From an uncultured Algimonas sp. (GTDB lineage Bacteria > Pseudomonadota > Alphaproteobacteria > Caulobacterales > Maricaulaceae): a stretch of DNA of 64,000 nucleotides. A program made the position numbers and the translations under genes. The notes under the pieces are model-generated. The model saw only the letters and a list, made by a program, of their open reading frames with translations, searched no databases and had not been told where the DNA came from. The stretch spans positions 337,059 through 401,058 of the forward strand of contig NZ_CANMJB010000004.1 of assembly GCF_947498175.1 (NCBI RefSeq). Reading direction: 5' to 3'. Every line of letters begins with the position of its first letter. Positions within the stretch are counted from its first letter, which is position 1. Shown here in pieces: positions 26,253-35,800 of the stretch.

Positions 26253-27038
26253 ATGAAGACCGGCACCGATAAACTCATGTGGGCATTGGCAATTGCTGCC
26301 GCGGGGTCTGTGGCGTCTGCGCCAACTGCGATTTCTGCGAACGACAATCTGGGTGTCGTGCTGCAGTCGGCGTATACCAGCAACTACCACTTCAGAGGCA
26401 TCACCCGTTCGGGCGATGCGCTGCAGACCTCTGCCGAGGTCTCGTACGCAAATCTCACCGTCGGCGCCTGGACATCCGTAGGACTGGGAGACGACGAGGG
26501 GGTGTTTACGGATGAGATCGACATTTACGCGTTCACTGGCTGGAACCTTGGGGACGCGGTTAGCGCAGAGGTCGGTGCAACGCTTTACCACTTCCCGCAA
26601 CTAGGAGGGTTCTTCGATATTGGAAACGAAACAGGCGACGCCAGCACGATTGAGGTCTACGGAGGCATCGATTTCAATGTGCCTTTTGAACCAAGAGTGA
26701 CGGGATATTACGACGTCAACCTACGCACTGTCACGTTGGAGGGAGGGTTATCCTATCCTGTTGCGATTGGGTCCAGAGTATCGATTGTTCCAAGTTTCGA
26801 CGCCGGTCTGGTTGAAGACTCGGACGGGGACGGCGTCGACTACCAGTATGCAGAGGCTAGCGGGCGGCTGGAGTTCGGAATCTCGGGCAGTGCGGCACTC
26901 TTCACATCGGGACATTACGCGATCAGCACGGAAGATACGTTTCTGGACACAGACTTCTCCCTCTCCGATGCGGACAAAGTTTTGAACCCTCAACAGAACG
27001 CCGCCTGGTTCAAGGTCGGCCTATCAGCAACATACTGA
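26253..27038 (+). CDS. TorF-family putative outer-membrane porin
   Basis: This 261-residue protein has an alanine-rich signal peptide ending near SAPTAISA. The mature sequence starts NLGVVLQSAYTSNYHFRGITRSGDALQTSAEV, the standard opening of TorF/Gcw_chp porins. Alternating beta-strands and a terminal aromatic residue (Tyr) fit an outer-membrane barrel. The substrate is unknown. The tolC-like gene starts 8 bp after its stop, so it is the first gene of the type I secretion operon, an unusual but compatible companion. Confidence 0.85.
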   Translation: MKTGTDKLMWALAIAAAGSVASAPTAISANDNLGVVLQSAYTSNYHFRGITRSGDALQTSAEVSYANLTVGAWTSVGLGDDEGVFTDEIDIYAFTGWNLGDAVSAEVGATLYHFPQLGGFFDIGNETGDASTIEVYGGIDFNVPFEPRVTGYYDVNLRTVTLEGGLSYPVAIGSRVSIVPSFDAGLVEDSDGDGVDYQYAEASGRLEFGISGSAALFTSGHYAISTEDTFLDTDFSLSDADKVLNPQQNAAWFKVGLSATY

Positions 27039-27046
27039 GAGCGACC

Positions 27047-28468
27047 ATGCGCGCGCTCGCAACAATCTTGGTCCTGGCGACGTGCCCACCTGCAGTGGCG
27101 CAATCTTTGGAGCAGGCAGTGAACAGCACCTGCCTCACCAACCCGGGCGTTGCCACGGCGACCTTCAGAGTGGCGCAAAGCGAGGAGGGCATCATCGAGG
27201 CGCGCTCCGCGTTGTTCCCGAGGCTGGACAGCACCACGCAGATCGGCCTTGCCGACGACGGCGACGAAGTCGATGAACTTCGCGGCGGTCTCGGGCCGCT
27301 GACGAATGCGCGTCAGGTCTCGTCCCGGCTTTCGCTCTCCCAACCCCTCTACCTCGGTGGACGGGCCAGGGCTGGTATCGCACAAGCAAAGGCTAGTCGC
27401 GATGTCGAACTCTACCGTCGACAGGCCGAACTCATCGATCTGCAACTCGACACGATCGAGGCCTATGTGGACCTTGCCCGCGCCCGAGCGCAGGACGATG
27501 TGCAACGCAGCAACGTCAGGGCTTTGAAAGAGCAACTCGGCAATGCGGAACGTCGGTTCGAACTGGGTGCCGGCACCCGGTCGGATATAGTCCAGGCTAG
27601 GTCCAGGATCGGTCAAGGCGAAGCGGGAGTGACCGATGCCCAGAACGCGATCCGACAGGCTTTCGTGCGTCTGCGCAACATCACTGGTCTTACAACCGTC
27701 GACGATATTGAGTTGCCGACTGAGCCGTCAGTCCCCCTATCCATTGGTGCAGCGCTTTCCGAGGCTGCACGGAACAACCCCAACGCCCGCATCGCCTTGG
27801 CTCAAATAGAGCAGGCGGAGCAGAGCATTCGCGTGGCCCAGGGCGAGCGTTCGCCGAACATCCGCTTGCTCGGCAATCTGAATATCCAAAGGGACACGGC
27901 ATTCAATGGTTTCGAGCGAGACGAAGGGTCTCTGAGCGTAGAGATGAATATACCGATCTTTGCGGGCGGCGGGCTCGCCTCCCGAGAGCGAAGTGCAAAG
28001 CTTGGGGCAGCTTTGCAGAGAAGCGAGCGGGACCGCATCCTTCAGCGGTTGGCGGAAACGGTCGAAAGGGAATGGTACAACCTGCTCGCCTCTAAGGACC
28101 TCATCGAGGTAAATAACGGACTTCTGAAAGCAGCCACGCAGGCGCTGGAGGCTGTGAGCCGGGAAGTCGAAGCGGGCTTCAGACCCAATGTGGACCTGCT
28201 CAACGCTCAACAGGAATTGCTTGCCGCCGAAATAGGCCTGACCAATGCCAGGTTCGACACGGTCCTGTCTGCCTACAGATATCTCGGTGTGATAGGAACG
28301 ATTGGCGAAGGCCGGTTTTTGAAATGCCGGGACGTGATAGGCGATCTGCCACATACTACTCCAGACCTGAGCGACCAGAAGGAACTGTCCCGGAGATGGG
28401 TTCCCTGGTTGCCAGTGGGTCCCGACACAAATAGGTCCGACAGGCGGGGGCCGCGGGCCAGACGGTGA
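27047..28468 (+). CDS. tolC: TolC-family outer-membrane channel of the type I system
   Basis: This is a 473-residue outer-membrane efflux protein with a signal peptide (MRALATILVLATCPPAVA). Two homologous halves begin SLEQAVNSTCLTNPGVATATFRVAQSEEGI and PLSIGAALSEAARNNPNARIALAQIEQAEQSI, as expected for TolC. Long helical coiled-coil segments and the conserved EVEAGFRPNVDLLNAQQELLAAE are present. It forms the exit duct for the exporter at 28499 and adaptor at 30663. The C-terminal ~50 residues are Arg/Pro-rich and lie beyond the barrel. Confidence 0.92.
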   Translation: MRALATILVLATCPPAVAQSLEQAVNSTCLTNPGVATATFRVAQSEEGIIEARSALFPRLDSTTQIGLADDGDEVDELRGGLGPLTNARQVSSRLSLSQPLYLGGRARAGIAQAKASRDVELYRRQAELIDLQLDTIEAYVDLARARAQDDVQRSNVRALKEQLGNAERRFELGAGTRSDIVQARSRIGQGEAGVTDAQNAIRQAFVRLRNITGLTTVDDIELPTEPSVPLSIGAALSEAARNNPNARIALAQIEQAEQSIRVAQGERSPNIRLLGNLNIQRDTAFNGFERDEGSLSVEMNIPIFAGGGLASRERSAKLGAALQRSERDRILQRLAETVEREWYNLLASKDLIEVNNGLLKAATQALEAVSREVEAGFRPNVDLLNAQQELLAAEIGLTNARFDTVLSAYRYLGVIGTIGEGRFLKCRDVIGDLPHTTPDLSDQKELSRRWVPWLPVGPDTNRSDRRGPRARR

Positions 28469-28498
28469 CCCTGGCACGTTGAGCGGATCGATCCTGGC

Positions 28499-30658
28499 AT
28501 GAGGACTGGGGTGAATACAGAGCCGAATCCGTCGGCCCAGAAGATGGACACAGGGTTATCCTGTCTCGTCCTGCTTATGGGCTTCCTTGACGTACCTGCC
28601 GACCCGGCGCACCTCAAGCACGAGATCGGCAAGGACCATGCCGCCACGGCTGCGGACATTGTGCGTCTCGCCAAGCGTGCCGGGCTCCGGTCACGCATCA
28701 CGACTTTGGGGACCCACCGTCTCGAGTTCTTCGCTTTGCCCACCATCGCCCGTGCCAAGGACGGGTCCTTTTTCATTATCGGAAAAGTCAATGAAGGCCG
28801 GGCGCTCGTCCAAGTCCCGGGGGAGGCTCCGCAGTCACTTGCCTATGAAGATCTTGATGACTTGTGGGACGGAACGGTCATACCCCTGGCTCGCCGCGAC
28901 AAGCCGACGGGCGGCGAAGGCAAGTTCGACGTCACATGGTTCATTCCCGCGCTAATCAAGTACCGCCATCTTCTGCGGGACGTGATGCTGGCCTCGCTCG
29001 CGCTCCAGGTATTCGCGCTCGGCACGCCACTGTTTTTCCAAGTCGTCGTAGACAAGGTGCTCGCCCATCAAGGGCTAACCACGCTGGACGTGCTCGCCAT
29101 TGGCCTCATCTCGCTTGTCGTGTTCGAAGCGCTCATGGGCGGGCTCAGAGCGTATCTCTTCACGCACACCACCAGCCGTGTCGATGTCGAGTTGGGATCG
29201 AACCTATTCCGGCACCTGCTCAAGCTCCCCTTGGCCTATTTCGAGTCCCGTCGCGTGGGGGACACAGTCGCGCGGGTAAGGGAACTGGAAACGATCCGGG
29301 AATTCTTGACATCGTCTTCCGTCACATTGGTGATCGATCTCGCCTTCACGGTCATCTTCCTCGTCATTATGTGGTTCTACAGCGTGGCGCTGTTCACCGT
29401 CGTCGCGGTCTCCATCCCGCTCTACGTGATCATCAGCGTGATCATTACGCCGCCCTTGCGCCGGAAGATCGAAGAGCAATTCCACCGCGGCGCGGACAAC
29501 CAGTCCTTCCTGGTCGAGAGCGTGACGGCCGTGCAGACACTCAAGGCGATGGCGGTCGAACCGCAGATGCAAACCCGTTGGGAGAACCAGCTTGCGGGTT
29601 ATGTGAAATCGGGGTTCGACGCCGCCAAGCTCGGCATCATAGGCCAACAGGCGATCCAGTTGGTCAACAAGCTCGCGTCTGCCATCATCCTCTATGTCGG
29701 GGCGAAGCTTGTGATCGAAGGACAGATGACCGTGGGCCAACTCGTTGCCTTCAACATGTTCGCCGGACATGTGTCGCAACCCATACTGCGCATGTCGCAC
29801 CTCTGGCAGCAGTTCCAGCAGGTCCGTGTCGCCGTTGCGCGGCTGGGCGACATCCTCAACGCCCCGATCGAGCGGGCGAGCAAGCCGTCTCAATCGGCCC
29901 TGCCCGCCATCGAGGGGCGGATCGAGTTCGACGGTGTCTTTTTCCGCTACGAGCCCGGAGGCCGCGAAATCCTGCGCGACGTAACCCTGGAAATCCCGCC
30001 GGGCCAGATCGTGGGTATCGTCGGCTCGTCCGGATCCGGCAAATCGACCTTGGCAAAGCTGGTACAGCGACTCTACGTGCCGGAAAGCGGGCGCGTCCTG
30101 GTCGACGGGGTCGATCTGACGATGGTGGACCCGGCCTGGCTGCGCCGCCAAGTCGGCGTGGTGCAGCAGGAGAACATCCTGTTCAACCGGACAGTTCGGG
30201 ACAATATCGCGCTCGCCGACACGGGCATGGCGATGGAGCGCGTGGTCGCGGCCGCGCATCTCGCCGGCGCTCACGATTTCATCCTCGAACTTCCGGAAGG
30301 CTACGACACGCAGATCGACGAGCGCGGCGGCAACCTGTCGGGCGGACAGCGCCAGCGCATCGCCATCGCCCGGGCGCTGGCCATCGATCCGCGCATCCTC
30401 GTGTTCGACGAAGCCACCAGCGCGCTGGACGCAGAAAGCGACGCCGCCATCACGGCCAACATGCCCAAGATCGCGGCCAACCGAACGGTCTTCATCATCG
30501 CGCACCGCCTTTCGACCCTGCGCTCCGCGAACCGGATCGTGACGATGGAGAACGGCAAGATCGTGGAGGACGGGTCCCACGACGAGCTGATGCGCCGGGG
30601 TGGACGCTATGCCCAACTCTGGCGCGAGCAGATGCTCGGCCTGTCCACGGCGGAGTAG
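28499..30658 (+). CDS. hlyB: HlyB-type type I secretion ABC permease/ATPase
   Basis: This 719-residue inner-membrane exporter has an N-terminal C39-like domain (about residues 15-130), a six-helix ABC membrane domain, and a nucleotide-binding domain with GSSGSGKST near 508-518, LSGGQRQRIAIARAL near 612, ILVFDEATSALD near 633 and IAHRLSTL. The peptidase Cys of real C39 proteases (D-C-G) is Thr18 here (MDTGLSCL), so it is the non-cleaving CLD type used by RTX toxin exporters such as HlyB. It is followed 4 bp later by the adaptor gene. The expected cargo is the RTX protein at 32862. Confidence 0.95.
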   Translation: MRTGVNTEPNPSAQKMDTGLSCLVLLMGFLDVPADPAHLKHEIGKDHAATAADIVRLAKRAGLRSRITTLGTHRLEFFALPTIARAKDGSFFIIGKVNEGRALVQVPGEAPQSLAYEDLDDLWDGTVIPLARRDKPTGGEGKFDVTWFIPALIKYRHLLRDVMLASLALQVFALGTPLFFQVVVDKVLAHQGLTTLDVLAIGLISLVVFEALMGGLRAYLFTHTTSRVDVELGSNLFRHLLKLPLAYFESRRVGDTVARVRELETIREFLTSSSVTLVIDLAFTVIFLVIMWFYSVALFTVVAVSIPLYVIISVIITPPLRRKIEEQFHRGADNQSFLVESVTAVQTLKAMAVEPQMQTRWENQLAGYVKSGFDAAKLGIIGQQAIQLVNKLASAIILYVGAKLVIEGQMTVGQLVAFNMFAGHVSQPILRMSHLWQQFQQVRVAVARLGDILNAPIERASKPSQSALPAIEGRIEFDGVFFRYEPGGREILRDVTLEIPPGQIVGIVGSSGSGKSTLAKLVQRLYVPESGRVLVDGVDLTMVDPAWLRRQVGVVQQENILFNRTVRDNIALADTGMAMERVVAAAHLAGAHDFILELPEGYDTQIDERGGNLSGGQRQRIAIARALAIDPRILVFDEATSALDAESDAAITANMPKIAANRTVFIIAHRLSTLRSANRIVTMENGKIVEDGSHDELMRRGGRYAQLWREQMLGLSTAE

Positions 30659-30662
30659 TCGA

Positions 30663-32060
30663 ATGGGACGGCACACACGCACTATTGTCGGCGCCTGGCG
30701 CGAGGAAACGAAGCGCCGCCGCGCCCTGTCCGGCAAACCGCGCCGCGGGTCCGAGACGGACTTCCTGCCAGAGGCACTGGAGATCGTGGAGACGCCGCCG
30801 TCACCGTTCGGGCGACTGATTATTTGGGTCATCCTGCTTGTCTTCGGCCTTGCGCTTGCGTGGTCGTGGTTCGGACGCGTGGACATCGTCGCCGTGGCCC
30901 AGGGCCGGGTCGTCCCAACGGGCCAGGTCCAGGTAGTCGAAGCGCCAGAAACGGGCGTTGTGCGCGCGATCCGGGTTCGCAACGGCGACGTGGTGGCGGC
31001 CGGTGACGTCCTTATCGAGTTGGACTCCACGCTGGCCAGCGCCGATTCGGGCACGGTCGACAACGAGCTGGGACAGGCAGAGCTGCGCGCGTCCATTGCG
31101 CGCGGCGTCCTCGGCTTCCTGGAGACGGGCCTCATCCGACTGGACATGCCGGAGGGCGTCTCAGAAGCCGCGTCGGAAGTCTCGCGTCGGCAGCTCGGTT
31201 CGCGCATCGCGAGCTATCGTTCCAACCGTCTTCTGATTGAGGACGAACGACAACAGGCCCAGGCCGCGATGCAGGGCGTAATCCGAAACATCGCCAAGCT
31301 GCGAGAAACTTTGCCCCTGCTGCGGGAACGCATGACGACCTACCAGGCCTTGACCGCCGAAGGTCTCGCCTCCCGGGTTGAGGCACTCCGGCTCCAGGAG
31401 GAATTGATCACGCGCGAACGCGACCTCGAGATCGCGGTAGGGGAGTTGGACCAGGCCCGAAGCGCCGTATCCGCCGTCGAGCGACGCCTCGACCTCGCCC
31501 GCGACGAGCTGCGCCGCGAAGCCCTGCAGGATCTAGCCGAGGCCGAAGCGGCCCGCACGGACCGCTTGGAAGCCCAGCGAAAAGCTGCCATGCGCGCGCA
31601 ATGGCAGACCCTGCGCGCGCCCGCAGACGGCACGGTCGTGGGGCTCCAGGTCTTTACAGTCGGCGAAGTGATCGAGACAGGCGCACCACTTATGACCATC
31701 GCGCCGAGCGATCGAGAGCTCATCGTGGAGGCCATGGTCTTAAATAAGGATGTCGGCTTCGTGAAACTTGGCGATCCGGTCGCGGTCAAGCTTGAAGCCT
31801 ATCCTTTTACACGCTATGGTTTGATCGAAGGGGAACTCGCGATGATATCGGCCGACGCCATCATTGACGAAAGACTGGGCTTAGTATTCCCAGCCGAGGT
31901 CCACTTGAGCGCGCCTTACGTTGGCGAAGGCGACCTGCGCCGCGCGGTCCAGAGCGGCATGAACGCGACCGCCGAAGTCAAGACGGGCGACCGGCGCATC
32001 ATCGACTTCGTCCTGTCCCCGATCGCGAAAGCAGGGAGTGAAGCGGGGCGGGAGCGGTGA
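30663..32060 (+). CDS. hlyD: HlyD-family type I secretion adaptor
   Basis: This 465-residue membrane-fusion protein has a cytoplasmic N-terminus, one membrane segment (LIIWVILLVFGLALAWSWF, about residues 50-68), and a split lipoyl domain (VVEAPETGVVRAIRVRNGDVV and LRAPADGTVVGLQVFTVGEVI) either side of a long coiled coil. The C-terminal beta domain reads VGFVKLGDPVAVKLEAYPFTRYG, as in HlyD/PrtE adaptors. It links the ABC exporter to TolC. The stop overlaps the GTG of the lipoprotein gene. Confidence 0.95.
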   Translation: MGRHTRTIVGAWREETKRRRALSGKPRRGSETDFLPEALEIVETPPSPFGRLIIWVILLVFGLALAWSWFGRVDIVAVAQGRVVPTGQVQVVEAPETGVVRAIRVRNGDVVAAGDVLIELDSTLASADSGTVDNELGQAELRASIARGVLGFLETGLIRLDMPEGVSEAASEVSRRQLGSRIASYRSNRLLIEDERQQAQAAMQGVIRNIAKLRETLPLLRERMTTYQALTAEGLASRVEALRLQEELITRERDLEIAVGELDQARSAVSAVERRLDLARDELRREALQDLAEAEAARTDRLEAQRKAAMRAQWQTLRAPADGTVVGLQVFTVGEVIETGAPLMTIAPSDRELIVEAMVLNKDVGFVKLGDPVAVKLEAYPFTRYGLIEGELAMISADAIIDERLGLVFPAEVHLSAPYVGEGDLRRAVQSGMNATAEVKTGDRRIIDFVLSPIAKAGSEAGRER

Positions 32061-32872
32061 GGCTCCTTCGTTTCCTTGCCATTGCCGCAACGGTTTCGGG
32101 TCTGACGGTCTGCTCTCCGGCGTCCGACCTGCCCTACCGCGCCGATACGGAGGTGCCGGGGCGCGAGGGCGAGGCCAAGACGGGGCCGCGCCAGATCGAG
32201 GTAGCGCCGGAGTTTCTCGAGGCCTGCGAGAACGGCGTCGTGAAGGCGACGGTCTATACGCGCGGCCAGCTCAACAGCGCGCAGGTCTTCCTCCCCCGCC
32301 ATGCCATCCACATCTTCCGGCATGGAGGGAAATTCTATGACTACCCCATGTCCATGACGATCAAGCCGGACTGCCTGTCCTTTGAGGAGACCGAAACCTG
32401 CCGACAGAGCGAGCGTCTGCTCGGTTTTTCGGCCGGCTTGCAGGAGACGAATGTCATCTCGGAGCCGGATCTAACTATAGATTATTACATGCATGAAGTT
32501 CAAATTTCGATAACTGGTCTCAGAGAGTTCTCATACAGTGACGCTACTCTCAATCAACAAGCTTACAAACGCAAAATGCACCCTGAAGTTGTTGAATTCC
32601 GCCGAAAGAAACATGGCCATAACGAAGCGTTTGCAAATTTCGCTTCGGACGTTGATGTCAGCGAAAAAGCGACTTTACAGATTCTCTGTCGTTATGACAG
32701 CGTGATGCCGGATCATCGCCCTTGCCGATGGCGTTTGGCTAATCCAGGCAAGACACTGTCGAGCCGTCGCACATTGCGCGACGAGGTTTCGAACTGGCGG
32801 CCTTGGTTCCAGGAAACGGCCGCGACGCTGAAAGCGATCTCGGATCGAGGGGAGTTCCACAATGAATGCTGA
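32057..32872 (+). CDS. Putative exported protein between hlyD and the RTX gene
   Basis: This 271-residue protein (GTG start in the hlyD stop, GGAG upstream) has a signal-type N-terminus ending LTVCSP, possibly lipidated at Cys19. The rest is basic with six or so cysteines; no family is recognised. The middle (about 32465-32660) is markedly richer in A/T than both ends and than its neighbours, as if recombined from elsewhere. Its 3' end overlaps the RTX start by 11 bp. It could be an accessory or immunity factor for the secreted protein; that rests only on position. Confidence 0.7.
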   Translation: MRLLRFLAIAATVSGLTVCSPASDLPYRADTEVPGREGEAKTGPRQIEVAPEFLEACENGVVKATVYTRGQLNSAQVFLPRHAIHIFRHGGKFYDYPMSMTIKPDCLSFEETETCRQSERLLGFSAGLQETNVISEPDLTIDYYMHEVQISITGLREFSYSDATLNQQAYKRKMHPEVVEFRRKKHGHNEAFANFASDVDVSEKATLQILCRYDSVMPDHRPCRWRLANPGKTLSSRRTLRDEVSNWRPWFQETAATLKAISDRGEFHNEC

Positions 32873-35800
32873 TCTGTCCACATATCGCGCCATGCTCGAC
32901 GCACGGCGACGGACGAATTTCTACCTCGAATATGCCCGGCATGTTCTAGCATCCGGTCGTCCAGGTGCGTTGGAATCATATCACCAATTGCAAATCATGG
33001 CGCAGATTTCCTCCTATTCCGGCGAGGTCGGAGGCGCGGCCATCATCGGCAACCTCATGGCTTTCCAGGACTCGGGCGGGCTCGATGGCGTCTATCCTGA
33101 CGCCGGGACGCTGGACCAGTTCTCGCTGGATGTCGCGGAAAACCTCTTTTTTGCATCTCAACAGGACATTCGAGGTGGTGGCGACGGTTTTTTCACGGAT
33201 CAAGAGCTGCGCGCGATCGCCTATGTGACCTGGCGCCAGAAAGGTCTGGGCGGGGTCTTTCCCGGCAACTATCAGCGCGGACTGGATGAGCGCGACGGGT
33301 TTTCCCGCATCAACTTTCGCCAAACCGTTCTGGACGCCTTGTTCGCAGGCGACTCCGCCATTGCCCGGGAAATGACGCTCAATCCCTATAACCCGTCCAA
33401 TCTGACCCAGCTCGGCGACTTCCTGTCGCAAAGCCCGATGATCATGACCGAAGCGGGTACGATCGGAAACACCTACGATGAATACGGATTCACTGAGAGC
33501 GATTTAGCGGCCGTATACGCCCATGGCGGATATCGGGTCAGTGATCAGGGTTACACTCTGGAAGCCGTTCATATCCACGATGCGTCCGGCCGACTTATCG
33601 ACACGCAATTCAATATATACGATTACAGCGGAAGAATCCTCAATACGGTCAATGCCTATTCCAGCGAATATTTCTCGAGTGGCGGTCGGTCGGTCATTAC
33701 TGATGCCGAAACCACGACCTTTCTGCAAAGACTTGCTGACAACGCACTGACGGGTTTTATCGATTTTTTCACCAATCGGGACTTGACCAACGCCGAGCGC
33801 ATCTCGGATGCAATCGAGGGAATGAGTGTTCGTCTTGCCAACATACGGGGTCGTGGGCCTTTCAATGGCAACGGAATCCCGGATTGGTATGATCCTGACG
33901 AACATACGGGCGATTTGATCAAAGATGCGTTGGGCGCAGACCTCGGCCCCGGGGGAGTCCGGCATGTCGGCGAGCCAGATTTCACGCATTTCGACAGTGC
34001 TGACGAACAGGGGGGTCTTTTGAGATCCGGCTATCGGCATGTAATTCGCCCTGCCTTGAAATTCAATGATGCGGTGGGGAGTCTATCCAGAAACGTCATT
34101 TTGCAGGGAGCTCGGAGAAACGTCGAAGGGTTGAGTGCCTTTCCGTTTCTTTCGCCTTCTGCCACAATGCTAAGCAATGTCGCTGTGGCAATCGGTTCGC
34201 GCCTTTCCGATCCTGCCAGGGACGGCACTCAGGTTGTCGAAAGCTCTATCCGCAACGCCCTTAACGCCGAGTTCGGCGGCCGTGTCGGGTCGGCGGAGCT
34301 GTTGCCGACCGAATATTTCTCGATGGAGTTGGGTCAGCGTCTCGGTCTGGATTTGGGGCCAGTGTCACAGACCGGCGCCGCTGTCATCGACTTGGTCGGA
34401 GACAATATTGTTTATGGCCGTTCGCTCCTGAGCGGACTCGATGTCAAGGATATCCTGAAGTCGAGCGCGATCGAGGTCGGAGCCTATTTCGGCGCCAAGC
34501 TCGCTAATGCAATCGTTTCTCCTAAGACGAAAGCTGCGGTGGTGCTCGGCGATGTGGGCGCTCGGATCGGTAGTGCAATCGGGTCCTCCATTGCAGGTCC
34601 GATCGGCGGAGCGATCGGATCCTTTGTCGGCAAGGTGTTCGGCACGTTCCTCGGTAACTTGGTCGGTAAGAAGCCCAAGCCCAAGATTCCGCAAGCCCAG
34701 GCAACAGTCAGCATCGATCTCGTCAACGGTACCTCAACGCTCGGGGCCGTGACGTCGAGGAACAATGGTAGCTTGGACTATGTGTCAGATCTTGCTGATG
34801 CGTCACGCGAAGCGCTAACGGGTATCTCCGGGTTTTTGATGAGCGATGACTTGGCCTCGCGCAACCTGACCACATCTTCGCTGAGCCACACATATGGTCA
34901 TGACGGTCAGCAAATTTATGTGCAGTTGCCAGGCCGCTCGCGCACCAATGTCGCGACCGGATCCAAGGCTGTGGAATCGGGTGTGTTGTGGGCGGCGGAC
35001 CAGATCAAAATAGCCGGCGGCAATCTGATGGGAAAGCGTGTTCTGGCGCACAACAACCATACGGATTTCGTTCAGCTCATCCGTGATTTCACCACGGCAA
35101 TGGACTATCAGTCCTATTTGGCGAACCGCGAGCTGGTGAACGGCATTATAAAGGACACACCAGACTCCATTGAAGCCGCCTCCTGGATCATCACCATACA
35201 ACGCGCTGTTGAAATCGGTCTGCATAAATCGGCTGCATCGGACTTCTATGGTGGTGCGCGAGGCTTTATTGACAGTGTGCAGGGTGTGCTGTCGGAGCCG
35301 CTAAACTTTGAAAATGTCGTCTTCTTTCTCAATGGTACGGATTTGGAGGTTTACCGGGACCTGAACGCCGACGGTAATGCCGGCGGCGAAGATCTTCTGG
35401 TCTTCGACGAACGCGGTTTCCTGAACCCGGCCAAGCATCCTGACGGCGGCGTAGGATATAATCGAGCGACCTCGGACGCCACAATGACTGCTGGGAGTGA
35501 CATCTTCATCATGAGCGGTCATCATAACGGCAACATCGACGATCTGACGACTCACACGACGACGACCCCTGGCTATTGGAAAACAATTTGGCTGGCTCCC
35601 GGCGAGCCAGATCAAGTCTGGGTGCCACCTGTCACGACGACACGCGCCGTCGAGGGCGGCGACGACATCATCATCGGAAATACACATGCAAACACACTGC
35701 GTGGCCGTTCGGGCGATGACTGGCTGGATGGCGGCGCTGGAGATGTATCGGATGTTCTTTATGGCGATTCCGGCAATGACGTCTTGCTCGGTCGGGGGGG

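Noticed and set aside
26045..26272. 75-codon frame overlapping the TorF start
   Set aside because: It starts in apparently non-coding DNA, overlaps the porin signal peptide in another frame, and has no motif.
28864..31207. Two very long open frames on both strands over the ABC exporter and HlyD genes (about 650 codons each)
   Set aside because: They are Arg/Pro/Gly-rich shadows caused by high GC and third-position bias. The exporter and adaptor have complete family motifs in the other frame.
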